Source: Phoronis australis (lineage: Eukaryota; Phoronida; Phoronidae). From it: DNA of 64,000 nt. The position numbers and the translations under genes were made by a program. The stretch covers positions 404,988 through 468,987 of the forward strand of contig NMRA01000157.1 in the NCBI GenBank assembly GCA_002633005.1, written 5' to 3'. The notes under the pieces were generated by a model. That model was not told the DNA's origin, made no database searches, and saw nothing but the letters and a program-made list of their open reading frames with translations. Below, one piece after another: positions 11,880 through 22,056 of this stretch; within the stretch, counting starts at the first letter, position 1; every line of letters starts with the position of its first letter.

Positions 11880-12393
11880 TTAATTTAGCTTTCACCCTTT
11901 CACGTTTTGCAACTGGTAATCGGTGAATGAACTGGGGTTACAGAGGGATCCATCGTGAATTTTACAGGTTGACCTACATCACCCAAACCCCGAAAATTAT
12001 CTGGATATTTATCAAATAGCAAATCTTTTGTGAGAGGGCGATCAGTGAGAACAGTGTTCACACCTACAACAGGTGTTTCCTGTTTCAAATTGGGGCCATA
12101 GACTCGAGTTTTGTCATAATCAATCAGCTGCATTTTAAGAGCAGTTTGGTTCCCAAGCAATGCCATTTTAGATGACGATACAACCTCTACCTCAAAAGTA
12201 TCATATTTAGTACCGTGTCACAAATCAGAGTGGCTTTCCCAACAGGCAATACCGTGTGGCCAGAATAGGATTGAAGGCGTGCTTGAGATGGAGTTAAGCT
12301 CTTAATATCCCCTAAGTGTTTGAAAAGTTCGACTGGCATCGTATTGCAAGTTGCGGCCGAATCAAGCTGGAAGGGTATTTTAGAGAACTTTTN
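11853..12393 (-). other. Second copy of the Gypsy 1 protease-RT junction, assembly duplication
   Basis: After the N at 11852 the RT entry region (11666-11851) is repeated as 11853-12030, with an 8-bp deletion and scattered substitutions. It is followed by the protease C-terminal region up to the N at 12393. After that N the same two blocks appear a third and a second time (12394-12962). Single-base differences between copies look allelic. Treat the set as unmerged contigs and do not count it as a real internal triplication unless long reads show otherwise. Confidence 0.75.
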
Positions 12394-13262
12394 ACCAATC
12401 AGTTGGCTCATCGACCTTAACAAGTTTGCCAGATGCAACCATCTCATTTAATTTAGCTTTCACCCTTTCACATTTTGCAACTGGTAATCGGTGAATGGGT
12501 GCATGAACTGGGGTTACAGAGGGATCCATCGTGAATTTTACAGGTTGACCTACATCACCCAAACCCCGAAAATTATCTGGATATTTATCAAATAGCAAAT
12601 CTTTTGTGAGAGGGCGATCAGCGAGAACAGTGTTCACACCTACATCAGGTGTTTCCTGTTTCAAATTGGGGCCATAGACTCGAGTCATAATCCATCAGCT
12701 GCATTTTAAGAGCAGTTTGGTTCCCAAGCAATGCCATTTTAGATGATACAACCTCAACCTCAAAAGTATCAAATTTAGTACCCGTGTCACAAATCAGAGT
12801 GGCTTTCCCAACAGGCAATACCGTGTGGCCAGAATAGGATTGAAGGCGTGCTTGAGATGGAGTTAAGCTCTTAATATCCCCTAATTGTTTGAAAAGTTTG
12901 ACTGGCATCGTATTGCAAGTTGCGGCCGAATCAAGCTGGAAGGGTATTTTAGAGAACTTTTTACCATCAACTGACATTGACAAACTAGTGAATAATTTGT
13001 GAGGCACATCAATGGCTACTAAATTCACATCATGAGTTAAACTTAAAGTATACTCAACATTATTAGTTTGTTCAGTCCCCAAATGTTCATGTTCCACCAT
13101 ATTCAGTTGCTTTGAGTGTGACCCGCCTTGTCCTTGACCTTTGTACTGGCTTCTAGTATTTCGACAGACTCTAGCAAAATGATTAGGTCCATGGCACTTT
13201 AAGAGTGAAGTACGGCTCACAGCAGGCAAAAATGCCCAGAGGGGTGATAAACCCAATGTCAC
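12394..13262 (-). pseudogene. Ty3/Gypsy element 1: zinc knuckle, aspartic protease and RT entry
   Basis: From 13262 downward the frame opens with a partial zinc knuckle (KCHGPNHFARVCRN; the first cysteine lies beyond the visible frame). Next come a linker and the aspartic protease, with FQLDSAATCNTMP as the active-site aspartate context (usually DTGA or DSGA; here DSAA). Conserved LQSYSGHTVLPVG and KATLICDTGT follow. The protease would cut the element polyprotein. A frame change near 12690 leads into the RT entry region, which stops at the N at 12393. Gag is missing on the far side: 13263-14578 shows no capsid domain. Confidence 0.8.
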
Positions 13263-14578
13263 CGATTTTAACCATACTATGCATTTTAGTTACCTTTGGG
13301 ATGATAAACTAAACAGTAAAGTCCAATCTCATTTTACCTTGTTTAAGGGGGAGAAATCAGGGAGCCTCTATTTTGGGGGTATGCCATGTAATGAACTCGC
13401 CGAAAATGCCTTATTTGCACTGCACAATAAAAAGTATCGGCGCACAAGATCATTATTTGTTTGTAATTTTTAAATAAAGCAAGTCTTCGGCTTTAAAAAG
13501 ATGTTAAACAATACTCATTAACTCTGCCGCTAAGTTAAAAATTTCAGGCGTAACGTATAGAGGGGTCAGAGGTTAACATAGCATTGCAATTTCGCCACAT
13601 TTTGAGCCCGTATATCTCAGCTGGAACAACACTGATCAACATCAAACTTTTACACAAGACGTTTCTATCTTATTGCTGTTGATTAATACAATAAAATTTT
13701 CTGGCGCTGAGCATTTTTCTATACAAATTGCAAGATTGCGACAACCACCTGAGTGGAAATTACCTTCACTGGCGATACCTGCTTGGAACATTACAACACC
13801 AGTAAAGTGCATAGTTTTGATTCAAAAGTTGATTTATTAATATTTAGCTAAGTTTCATTAAGTCAGGCGCAACTGTTTAAGGTATTTTTCCTTTTTAACA
13901 AAAAATCCGCGTTTTTCGTGAACCNTCTCCTTGACTTTCACTTTTCAACATCCGATATTGTTGTTATGCGTCTTCTTTTTAGTTCATTACAGGAAGTATT
14001 TTTTTCTATAGATATATTGATGAATGCTGTAGTTATAGCATTATAAATTCCAATTTAACTGACAACCTGGATGCCGGAATTTCTTTTCACTTCAGCTGTC
14101 AGTGAATTATGTAATTCTGGAAATCATAGCGTGTTGTTATGTTTTATGAGTACCAATATGTTGACATTTGTTGTCTGGATATGATATTCATTTGATGTCC
14201 AAAGGAATCCAATCAAACTGGCAACAATAAATCAAGTACCCACGGTGTTTTTTCTTGTTGTACTAAGGGTCGTTTTACATATTAAACTCCAAGGGTCAAA
14301 TGAATTATGTCAGCTAAAATCATTGGATCACTCAGCGGCAGACACATCTTTGTAGTGGCTGGGCTCTGCAAAGTTCTGCAAAAAGTGTATAATTCGAGTG
14401 TGTTACAACCTGCCTGTCATTTTTCAGACAGTAGAGCAACAAAGCAGACCCCGCAAAAACTGCACAGGCGATGAAGACGGATGAGCAGTTTCGGGAGGAA
14501 TGCTGGCTGACACTACAACAGGATAAAGGTTTCTTTTCATGCTTGGCTGCCTTGAACCGCGCTGGAAAATGGTCAAAN
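13263..14578. other. No gene recognised; contains single-N joins at 13925 and 14578
   Basis: Where the gag region of Gypsy element 1 should lie I see no capsid-like frame. The only ORF above 60 codons (13279-13473, plus) is unrecognised. Two isolated Ns mark contig joins, so gag and the 5' leader may simply be missing from the assembly. Confidence 0.5.
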
Positions 14579-14654
14579 TCTTAGACGGAAGCCATCTTTA
14601 TTCCAACTCCCTCCACTAGCGCCACCTAACAGTTACATAACTAACTACTCAACA
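14579..14654 (-). repeat. 5' LTR (start) of Ty3/Gypsy element 1
   Basis: Identical over 76 bases to 8577-8652 and on the outer side of the minus-strand provirus. It begins TGTTGAG on the minus strand and is cut at the N at 14578, immediately inside. The sequence outside (ctctgtccgtgg) is the end of a P2X7-ballast-like reading frame, so the LTR marks the insertion point. Confidence 0.7.
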
Positions 14655-14990
14655 CTCTGTCCGTGGTGTGCCGGAGGTCCACTTAACCATGTCCAGTAGT
14701 GGCTTGGCCTCGTCGAACTCTGAACAGCACAAGCATTCCACTGAGGTAGGTATAACAACGCACACAGTGCATTTGCACCAAGATGTGTCACCACCTCTGT
14801 CCTCAGTAGCCGTCTCATTTCTTTCAACAGCTGCCTGTGCCTGTGCGTACTCTGCCTCGTTATACTCGGGCTCAAACATGTACCCACCCACTGAATGTCC
14901 GTGAAAAAATTCCTCGTCACCACTGCTGTGAACAAGGTCTCCGTCACTCACACTACTGTCACTGTGATACGGGTCACCATTTTCAGCTTA
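14649..14990 (-). pseudogene. P2X7 cytoplasmic ballast-domain-like fragment 1
   Basis: The minus-strand frame has an acidic N-terminus rich in Ser, Asp and Gly, then GYMFEPEYNEAE, then DTSWCKCTVCVVIPTSVECL and CCSEFDEA. The spacing C-x-C-x2-C ... C-x-CC followed by an acidic residue is what I recall for the zinc-binding region in the cytoplasmic C-terminus of P2X7. That region occurs in invertebrates apart from any channel. No transmembrane channel domain is seen here. The frame runs into the Gypsy LTR at 14654 just after VKWTSG, so the domain's second half is missing. Without an upstream in-frame ATG beyond residue 1 of the ORF the real start is unclear. I consider it a truncated gene or captured exon. 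Confidence 0.55.
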
Positions 14991-15886
14991 CAACACACTA
15001 AACAATCCCTAAATCCAACGTAGTTGAGTTCTCTACTAACCTATCTTGCCGCAGAATACTCGCCGATGGAAAGTGGTGGCGACAATTGTTGAAAAACAGC
15101 ACAGAACAAAAGTAGAATAGAACAGATTCGCACGGTAAAGTCAATGCAAAACCAAGTGGCGGGAAACGCTTGCCTCCTAAAACGTCACTTCCGGAGTAGC
15201 GGAAGAGTAATTAATAAAATTACGAAAAGCTGTAATTAAGTGAAAAATATGTCTAGGATAACCAACCCACCTTATTTTAGCTCAAAATGACATGGAAAAA
15301 GGTTGCCTTTGCCTTTAAATTTCACAAAGATCCTCCACAGAGTCAAAGATAACAGTACCATAAAATTTTTTTCTTCTAAATCTCATTAACATCCTGCAGT
15401 GGACGAGAGATGCCAGGACAGAGATGATGATAATATGCATCTTAATATAAATATGAAGGTGCACCCACATAAATATAATTGGGCTCATAAAAATGGGTTA
15501 CACATGATGGTTCTGGATTTATAAAATTATAAACAAAAGTAGGAGGTGATAGGTTTTGTACATTTTTGATAATAAAATGTTGCTCAATGAAAGGACATCC
15601 TCTTCAGGTTTCAAGGATTAAAAGGCATCATTATCAGGTTTCAAGGAAAAATCGATTAAGCAGGTGTTGTGGGAGAAAAATTCCCATATGGTTTATTCAG
15701 ATTCCAATTAGGAGTCCCATAACTTCAATGATATGCCCCGAAACTGAATGATGCCATATGAATTGTTCAAATTCTAATTAGAAAGTCAAGGGATTTCTTT
15801 GATATGCAAGCGGACATAGCCTGTGTTCTAAGTTTTGTCACTTGTATGGCAGCCTTATAAGCCCACTAGAAATTGAGTTCTTACAG
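14991..15886. other. No gene recognised
   Basis: About 0.9 kb, AT-rich. If the two small exons that follow are real, further upstream exons might be here, but I could not pick any with confidence. Confidence 0.3.
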
Positions 15887-16094
15887 ATTACACAGCAATA
15901 GAACGCTCCAAAGTCCCTGAGGTAAGAAAGTGTGTTGTTTTCAATGATCTAGTTTTTGATTATAATGAATATTTTCACAGGTTATGTCAGAAACCGTGGA
16001 GGTGCATGGGCAACAGGATGATTTCAACAGTTTAAAATTTACCGAAGAGTACATCTTCAAGAAAGGGATTCTGTTTGGTTCAAAATTAACCTGA
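15887..16094 (+). CDS. Possible last two exons of an unrecognised host gene
   Basis: Exon 15887-15921 (35 nt) follows a good acceptor (gagttcttacag) and ends at a donor (GAG then gtaagaaa). A 59-nt intron with GT...AG ends in attttcacag. The next exon, 15981-16094, reads 37 codons to TGA. Phases agree: two leading bases, then YTAIERSKVPE, then VMSETVEVHGQQDDF, then KFTEEYIFKKGILFGSKLT and stop. The peptide has protein-like composition and no internal stop, but I do not recognise the family and see no upstream exons. The very short intron and short exons make chance a real possibility. This is one of few stretches here that looks like host coding sequence and not a transposon. Confidence 0.35.
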
Positions 16095-16644
16095 AGAACT
16101 TGCTTCATTAACTCGCTACGCATTTTTTATGTTTGAAGGATGTTGTGAAGACGGAAAATTTAATATCACCCATCCACCAGTATTTGTTAAGTTAATCCAA
16201 CTTTATCCTGTTGCAGTGCACATGATATCACAGCAGTAATACTTTGTTAGCATTGGAAAGACAAATCAAGTAAAGCATATGAGAAAAAACGGGTAAAGAA
16301 TACAGCAACAAATAAAAAACATGTGGAACTCTAATAGCGTGGAATACAAAAGTGCCCGATGAATATTGTAGTATTGTGGGTAAATATGTTTTTGTACTAT
16401 TATTACAAATTGTAAGTTCTTGTCATAGTCTGCAACACCTTCACTGAACTCAAGACCTTAGGACCGCCCGGATTACACAGCAACACTCAACTCTCGCTGT
16501 ACTTTGACCACAATGCGTAAACATCCGTAAGCACATTTGCTACCCCGCTTTTGTGCTAATGGAGTTTCATGTTATTTGTTGTTCTCCGATTCTTTAGTTT
16601 TTCTCGGTTGCATTACTCTATTCGTCCTCCCAATGCCAACGGAG

Positions 16645-16760
16645 TATTACTGCTGTGCTGTGATGTGCAACTCCGACTTGTAAAAGCTTGATAAACAGCA
16701 GTACAAATACCTGTGGAGGTGTGATTTGAAATTGTTTGCCTTCCCGACATCAATGAGGTT
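16645..16760 (+). pseudogene. THAP-like zinc-finger start, degraded
   Basis: One frame reads YYCCAVMCNSD, stop, then about 20 residues further LFAFPT. A CC-A-V-x-C-N opening followed by an F-x-FP motif resembles the beginning of a THAP domain (C2CH DNA-binding finger). The later conserved Trp, Cys and His positions are not found, so the call is tentative. It lies about 1.1 kb upstream of a second P2X7-ballast-like fragment on the same strand. Confidence 0.3.
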
Positions 16761-17764
16761 CACACGCGTTCCAAGCCAAAGGAGAGTTCGATCGCCGTAT
16801 AATAAGGGACGGCCATACTAAATACGCTTAAAATTATACCATTTATCAAATGACATTTAGCTCAGTGAGGCTTTGACTGTGGGGATTCCAGGTTTGATTC
16901 TTAGAAAACCTCATTTGTAGCTGTTAACATCCCTTTAATCCCCAGACATATTTTACAGACACCGTAAAAGGGCAAAATGACTTTTGAACATGCTAAATAT
17001 ACGTATCATTGATTAACACAAACATATCATCTCTTCGTTTATTCCTGACTAATTAATTACGCCAATTTCTACTGTACGACATCAGGAACCCCATTTAGAG
17101 CCAAAAAAAATTTAGGTGGTGCTCGTACTAATCGAGGCAAACGGCATCATCGTTTTGAACCGATAAGTACAGTCCTCAAGAAACTTACCTTACGGTGACA
17201 GGTGCATACTTCAAATCACAAAATTTCAAAATTACATCTATTAGAGACAACAAAGTTAAAATACTACGACACATATCTCAACACTTCTACTTGCATGTAA
17301 TATCCTACAAGTCACTGTGCCACGGTAGCCTAGCATCGCCTAAGTCAGTAGCGTGGTCTCGGTGAGACCACTTACTCAGTCTAACATCAAACACTTATTC
17401 ACAAACATATCAGGGTCTAACGAGCCAATTAAAGTACAGGGTCCCTGCATGCAGTGCGGGACAGGTTGGCAATGAATGGAGATTCATTCAACCGACAGTG
17501 ACATCCTGGCGGAATGCTTGTAGCAGAGAACTAACCTGTTTATAGTCGCTCCGTGATAATTACGTGATTATGTCAATGTGTAAGGTGGTGTTTTACACAT
17601 CTTATGAAGCGAAAGGCTCACTCACGTGTAGCATGATGAAAAAAGAATGGCCCGAGACTTTTCACACTTGGGTCAGCAAAGCATAATACCTTGCAATAGA
17701 CGGACCTTATAGCCGAAGTGTTCAATGAAATGTACGGTGAAATGGAAGATTAAAGAAACAACTT
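16761..17764. other. No gene recognised
   Basis: Anonymous sequence between the THAP-like and ballast-like relics. Some of it may be intron of a decayed gene containing both, but I see nothing that proves it. Confidence 0.3.
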
Positions 17765-17905
17765 TTGGATGGATTAGCGCCGTATATGTTCGAACCAGAG
17801 GAATACGATTAAAGTGAAACTGAAGGTGAAAACCGGCCAATTGTCACGGAACACGCTACAGACCGTTTCGGAGGCAATGTTTGTTGTTGGCGAGTAAAAT
17901 GTATA
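17765..17905 (+). pseudogene. P2X7 ballast-domain-like fragment 2
   Basis: The plus strand reads LAPYMFEPEEYD, a stop, then SETEGENRP, a spacer, and RFGGNVCCW. The PYMFEPE phrase and the acidic spacer leading to a Gly-Asn-x-Cys-x-Trp/Cys region match the order in fragment 1 (GYMFEPE ... DTSWCKC). After the last cysteines the frame becomes non-conserved, so only the start of the zinc-binding part is present. The in-frame stop shows it is dead in this copy. Confidence 0.45.
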
Positions 17906-19480
17906 ATCAATCTACAAAATTGCTAATACTATAGAATTCAAATTAACCAATCCGGCATTATTTCCTGCGGTCCAAAATTCGGAAAATTATGTAGCAAAAT
18001 TTTTCGGTGAAATCCCAAATAATTTAGCTATTTCCACCAGGTTTCTTTCTTGGTTTCACCATGATTTCCATGAAGAAAAATATAATTTCATGAGCATACG
18101 CTGCGACATGGACACATTCAAATTTTAAGTTGACACTGTGTCAGTAGTCACTCTTGCCACGGAATAGCATGCATTGGATTTAGATTCTAACACAACAGTA
18201 TATGTCAACTGGTCAATTTGCATTTTAAATGTCTGTGATCGACACAAACAACAGCAAACCAGACCGTCACAAAGGTCTAAACTATTGAGGTACCAGGAAA
18301 ATAATAAACAAACAGCAGACAAAACTAACACAATGATTATGTCGCCGCCTTGACAAGACACAAAATTTGTCATTTTTATCACTATCGTTCTTCATTTGAA
18401 GAGAAAGGCAATTTACAGGCATGCGGAACTTAGCCCGTGGCCGACACAACTAGCTACATGCCGATACTGTCAGAGACCCGCACGAAAGTCTAAATGATTG
18501 AGGTGGGGACAAAATATCAATGAACAAAAAGGAGAAACTTAGCGAAATGAATAGGTTGTCATATTTTAACTATTGCTCGATTTTGAAAGACCAATTGCAC
18601 AAGGCATTTTAAGGTTTGAAGTCAAGAAAAAAAGGGCATCCCCGTCATAGCACAACCAATCGACATGCTGACTATACTTTTTCTAGTGGGTGCCTCCAAA
18701 GTGTACCCAAAGCTCGATGTTCACATTCGGGGTTTGTAAGTTAACAACCCTCCGCGATGTTGAGTTCAGAGAATGGGTCTCAAGGCTAAAGTTAAATCAG
18801 CGCTGACTAATTGTAACATGCATTCGAGTAGCTAGGTATGCAACACCCAAGCACTTAATCGAGCCAAGCCGGTACACTGTTTTATTGAGAACTGAGAACA
18901 GCCGCTGTTCTCTTTGATGTGCAACTTGAGAGCGGTGTGCACGTCTAAGTTCCCACCGCTGGAGTACGCAATATATTGGCAACAACATGTGAGTGACAGA
19001 TGACTCATACATATGTTGTGCGTGCTGTCCCAGAAACGAGGGCTTGAGAATTTCTTGCTAATAAGATATGACTGTCGTTTGGCAAGTAATAGCCAAGGCT
19101 TGTCATCTTTACATTTGTTTTTTGCAATAAAAACCAGACGTACATTCACACATACCATTAATTGATGACATTTCTGAGTCACCATCGTATGCCGGCACCT
19201 TGTGCCCAAACAATAGTACCGACCAATGCCGCAGTGATTTATGGTCAAGGATACAGTTAGTGGATAATCAGGACATCTTACGTGAAAAAAACATATGTTT
19301 TCCACCACAGAGTTCAGTAAGTTTACCGTTGTCAGATTTAGTACGAAATGTAAATGTTGGATGGCGTTAATTTACATGGGTGCAAATACTTCGAAACTTG
19401 GTTCGCCGAGAGTGAATCGATAGCGCCCTATCCGAGATCTACGCCGCTGTCCAGCGTGTTGGGTTTGAAGGGTGTCAATA
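17906..19480. other. No gene recognised
   Basis: The longest frame (18832-19308, minus, 158 codons) has no recognisable domain and an irregular, cysteine-rich translation. I do not call it a gene. Confidence 0.35.
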
Positions 19481-19516
19481 GACCAATCAACTGCGACTGG
19501 TCGAGAGTATAAAAGG
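19481..19516 (+). promoter_or_regulatory. Possible CCAAT plus TATA core promoter
   Basis: gaccaatcaac at about 19480-19490 is followed some 20 bases later by TATAAAAGG at 19508-19516. This is a textbook vertebrate-style pairing on the plus strand. No convincing first exon follows, and the next clear plus-strand coding relic (gag, 20.4 kb) lies about 0.9 kb away, so it could be a chance match or part of an old retroelement leader. Confidence 0.25.
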
Positions 19517-19724
19517 GGTTTGCAATGGGGGCACATAATATGGGGGGCATAAAATGTGTAGTAATTAATTAGTGGTTGGGTGGAATAAAAGAAAACGAAC
19601 CAAAGATATGTTGCAGAAAAGTATTTAGCATATCTAAAACGCAGTTGGCTCATTATACGGTGTATTTAAATAAGGGCTATAAACACAGATTTTATAACAC
19701 ATGAACAAGTCTCCCTCAACTTAC

Positions 19725-19963
19725 CAGAATAACTTCCTATCTTTGTGGCAAGATCTTTTCTATTTATTTTTCCCAAAATGTTCTCGAATGTGTCCAAATT
19801 TTCCTTACTCAATACTCTTTGGCGTTCCATCAAGATAATTACATCAAAAAAATCTGTACAGTTTTCAATGTCCCGTGTCTGAAAATTTTTTGAAGGTAGA
19901 AAAATCTTGAAATTTCTGACATCCTTCTCTCCCATATTTCCACCGATCTCAAACAGCAAGCGC
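19725..19963 (-). CDS. Death effector domain exon (DED exon B)
   Basis: A 239-nt internal exon with a good acceptor (ttttatgtttcag) and donor (TTCTG then gtaagttg). It opens at split-codon phase 2 and leaves at phase 1. The translation is a compact DED of about 79 residues. It begins RLLFEIGGNMGEKDVRNFKI, continues through FFDVIILMERQRVLSKENLD, and ends FENILGKINRKDLATKIG. That is the six-helix amphipathic pattern of caspase-8/FADD/c-FLIP type DEDs, with the LF-x-L(M)E-x-x-x-x-L-S core near residues 40-52. DEDs assemble death-signalling complexes by stacking with other DEDs. The leading G completes an AG|G codon, exactly the phase left by DED exon A at 52878. No caspase domain was found downstream in this window, so whether the product is a protease, adaptor or inhibitor is open. 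Confidence 0.7.
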
Positions 19964-20429
19964 CTGAAACATAAAAAAGTGATGATTATGTTTCAAATGT
20001 TCGGTAATTTACATACCTTGGACAAGAAAAGTTTGAGGAATGATACTGTTGACCAATCACAGTGAGGAATAGGTGATTTTAAATTAACTATTGGGACTAC
20101 CTGAAAATAAGCATGTATTCAGGTAGTGGCATGCACCCAAATGCTCCCATTGCTCAAGAGCTCTTTTTGGTTGTATTCATGTGAGAAATGTTAGTTTATG
20201 TTTGTTCATGTGTAAGCCTCCAGGGGGATCTGGACAGAGCGTTCCGCCATATTTGATCATTAACTGTACCTGAACAGAGAACATATTTTATGGTACAATA
20301 GCCATGTTTGTTTGCTAATCGAGCAATAACAATTGGTAGCAAAGCAAGGTTACAAGTGCTATTTCTATGATGTCAACCAGAATAAAAATTCCAAATACCA
20401 TTCAATTTAGTGCAAGGAGCATTACAGAC
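19964..20429. other. No gene recognised (intron-like)
   Basis: Anonymous sequence between DED exon B and the gag relic. It is probably intron of the DED gene and the leader region of the retroelement. Confidence 0.35.
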
Positions 20430-21263
20430 AAGAATTGCCATCATGGAATGAGGTTACGGGACTTGACAAATAAAAACGTGGTATAGCAGTGGCGTTGTCC
20501 TTGCCAGAGAGTGCAAGTGGTATTCACGAACAGGTGTTTGATGAAGTCTCTTTAGATGAGCTCAAGCGTGATGACTGACTTGCGAAACTTATTTTGTATT
20601 TTGATATTAAGCTGGGGAAAAACGACTTGGCGGTCAGTCTTGAAAAATTTGACGATTTTGAGGAATGTGTGTGTGCTGATGGACAGGCAATTTCTGAGAT
20701 CCTATCTGCGTATGATCAGAAGTACAATCGTATTGTGAAAAGGGGAATGTCATTGCCATCCGAGATATTGGCATTTACACTCTTACGGAAAGCAAATATT
20801 TCACGAGAAGAAAAACTTCTAGTTTTAACATGAATGGACAACAGTGAGCGGTGGACATTGTATGAACAAGCAAAATCCTCATTACAAAAGTTTAAAGGTG
20901 ACCGCAGCAGTGCAGAAAGCAACAAAAACTCAAAATTGGGTATAAACTTGAGACGGCCTTTTTGGCTGAACACGACGATACGCTCTTCGCTGTGGGCCAT
21001 GTCAGAAGAGGTGTTAGGCGTGGTGGCTGAAAGCAACGTATCAACAGTGCAGTGCGTGGTCACGGATATGCAACTAATCAGGCCAGGAGTGTAAATGACA
21101 GACCTTTGAATCCCATTGGGTCTAAAGGGAAACGTTTGACCTGCTTGTCTTGTGGGTCATATAGGCATTTGATTGCTCAGTGTCCAGATAGATGGGAAAA
21201 TACAAGGGGCAAACAGGGAGTGCACGCAGTACGTGCCTTTAACGGGTCAGCAGAAAACCAACT
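20430..21263 (+). pseudogene. Retroelement gag with CCHC knuckle, 5' part, split by a transposon nest
   Basis: Across several frames the plus strand encodes a gag-like protein. Recognisable parts are ALSLPESASGIHEQVF, then FDIKLGKNDLAVSLEKFDDF, then YDQKYNRIVKRGMSLPSEI with LAFTLLRKANISREEKLLVL, then YEQAKSSLQKFKGD. It ends with a zinc knuckle, CLSCGSYRHLIAQC (C-x2-C-x4-H-x4-C), at about 21141-21182. Gag packages element RNA. In-frame stops near 20576 and 20831 and a frame change before the knuckle mark it as a fossil. Reading stops at 21263 where the 14.4-kb nest begins, and the same frame resumes at 35655 with the protease region. I favour a Ty1/Copia-like or related element but cannot name the clade because the RT is absent. 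Confidence 0.7.
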
Positions 21264-21408
21264 TAAGGGAGAATGCCACCCGATTTAATTAGTCTTTTTT
21301 TCATTTACAAACAATTACAAAAACAAACAAACAAATAAGTACACCATTCATTCACGCATGCACACCTCAGGAAGACCATTCTCGTATCTCGTTTAAAGTA
21401 AATATCTT

Positions 21409-22056
21409 CTACATGAAGTTAGCATGAACAATAAAATTTTCCCATTTCGCAGAGAAGCTGTCATATACAAAGTTTTTATGTGCATTTAATTTTTCAGCAT
21501 TATAGTATTCATAAGTTTTTGTAACGAACTTGAGAAAATTAGGTATATTTTTGTGACATCTCTCCTTGTAAATGCAATGTTTAGCTAGTAGAAGCAAAAT
21601 GTTAAATAGAAAATCATGCGTCTTGTAAAGTCCAAGAATAACACTATCATAAGACAGACAGTTGTGAAGCTGAATGCCACACTTTTGAAGTAGCTTTCCG
21701 AATTCCTTCCAGAAATTTTGTACAAAGCTACATTCCCAAAAAAGGTGTGACAGCGTCTCTGGAGCTTCATTACAAAAGGAACATAGATCAGAGTACCTAA
21801 CACATATTTTGACTAAAAAGGTATTTGTTGCAATAATCCTATGTAGTATTCTAAATTGGAACCATCTAATATGGGGATCCTTTGTAATTTTGTAAGGTAA
21901 AGCATATATTTTCTTCCAATCTAAACTATCTCCTAGCTCTATTTCCCATTTACACTCGGACTTAGATTTCTTAACATTATTAAAGACTGAACAAATATGT
22001 CTACAACCCTTCAAATCTTTCCGTAATTGCTAAAGGCATGCAAGGAGAGTAGACAT
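21409..22056 (-). pseudogene. LINE pol C-terminal zinc-finger region (downstream part)
   Basis: The open frame 22014-21409 is the C-terminus of the LINE reverse transcriptase. Motifs include IRWFQFRILHRIIATNTFL, then CSFCNEAPETLSHLFWEC and FVQNFWKEF, the CC-HC finger seen after the thumb of many L1-type RTs (zf-RVT). It is separated from the RT proper at 23719 by an inserted THAP transposon. An in-frame TAG at 22030-22032 lies just before this segment, so the LINE was damaged apart from the insertion. Confidence 0.85.

Noticed and set aside
11639-12962. True internal triplication of the Gypsy protease-RT junction
   Set aside because: Each boundary coincides with a single N, and copies differ only like alleles, so unmerged contigs are the simpler explanation.
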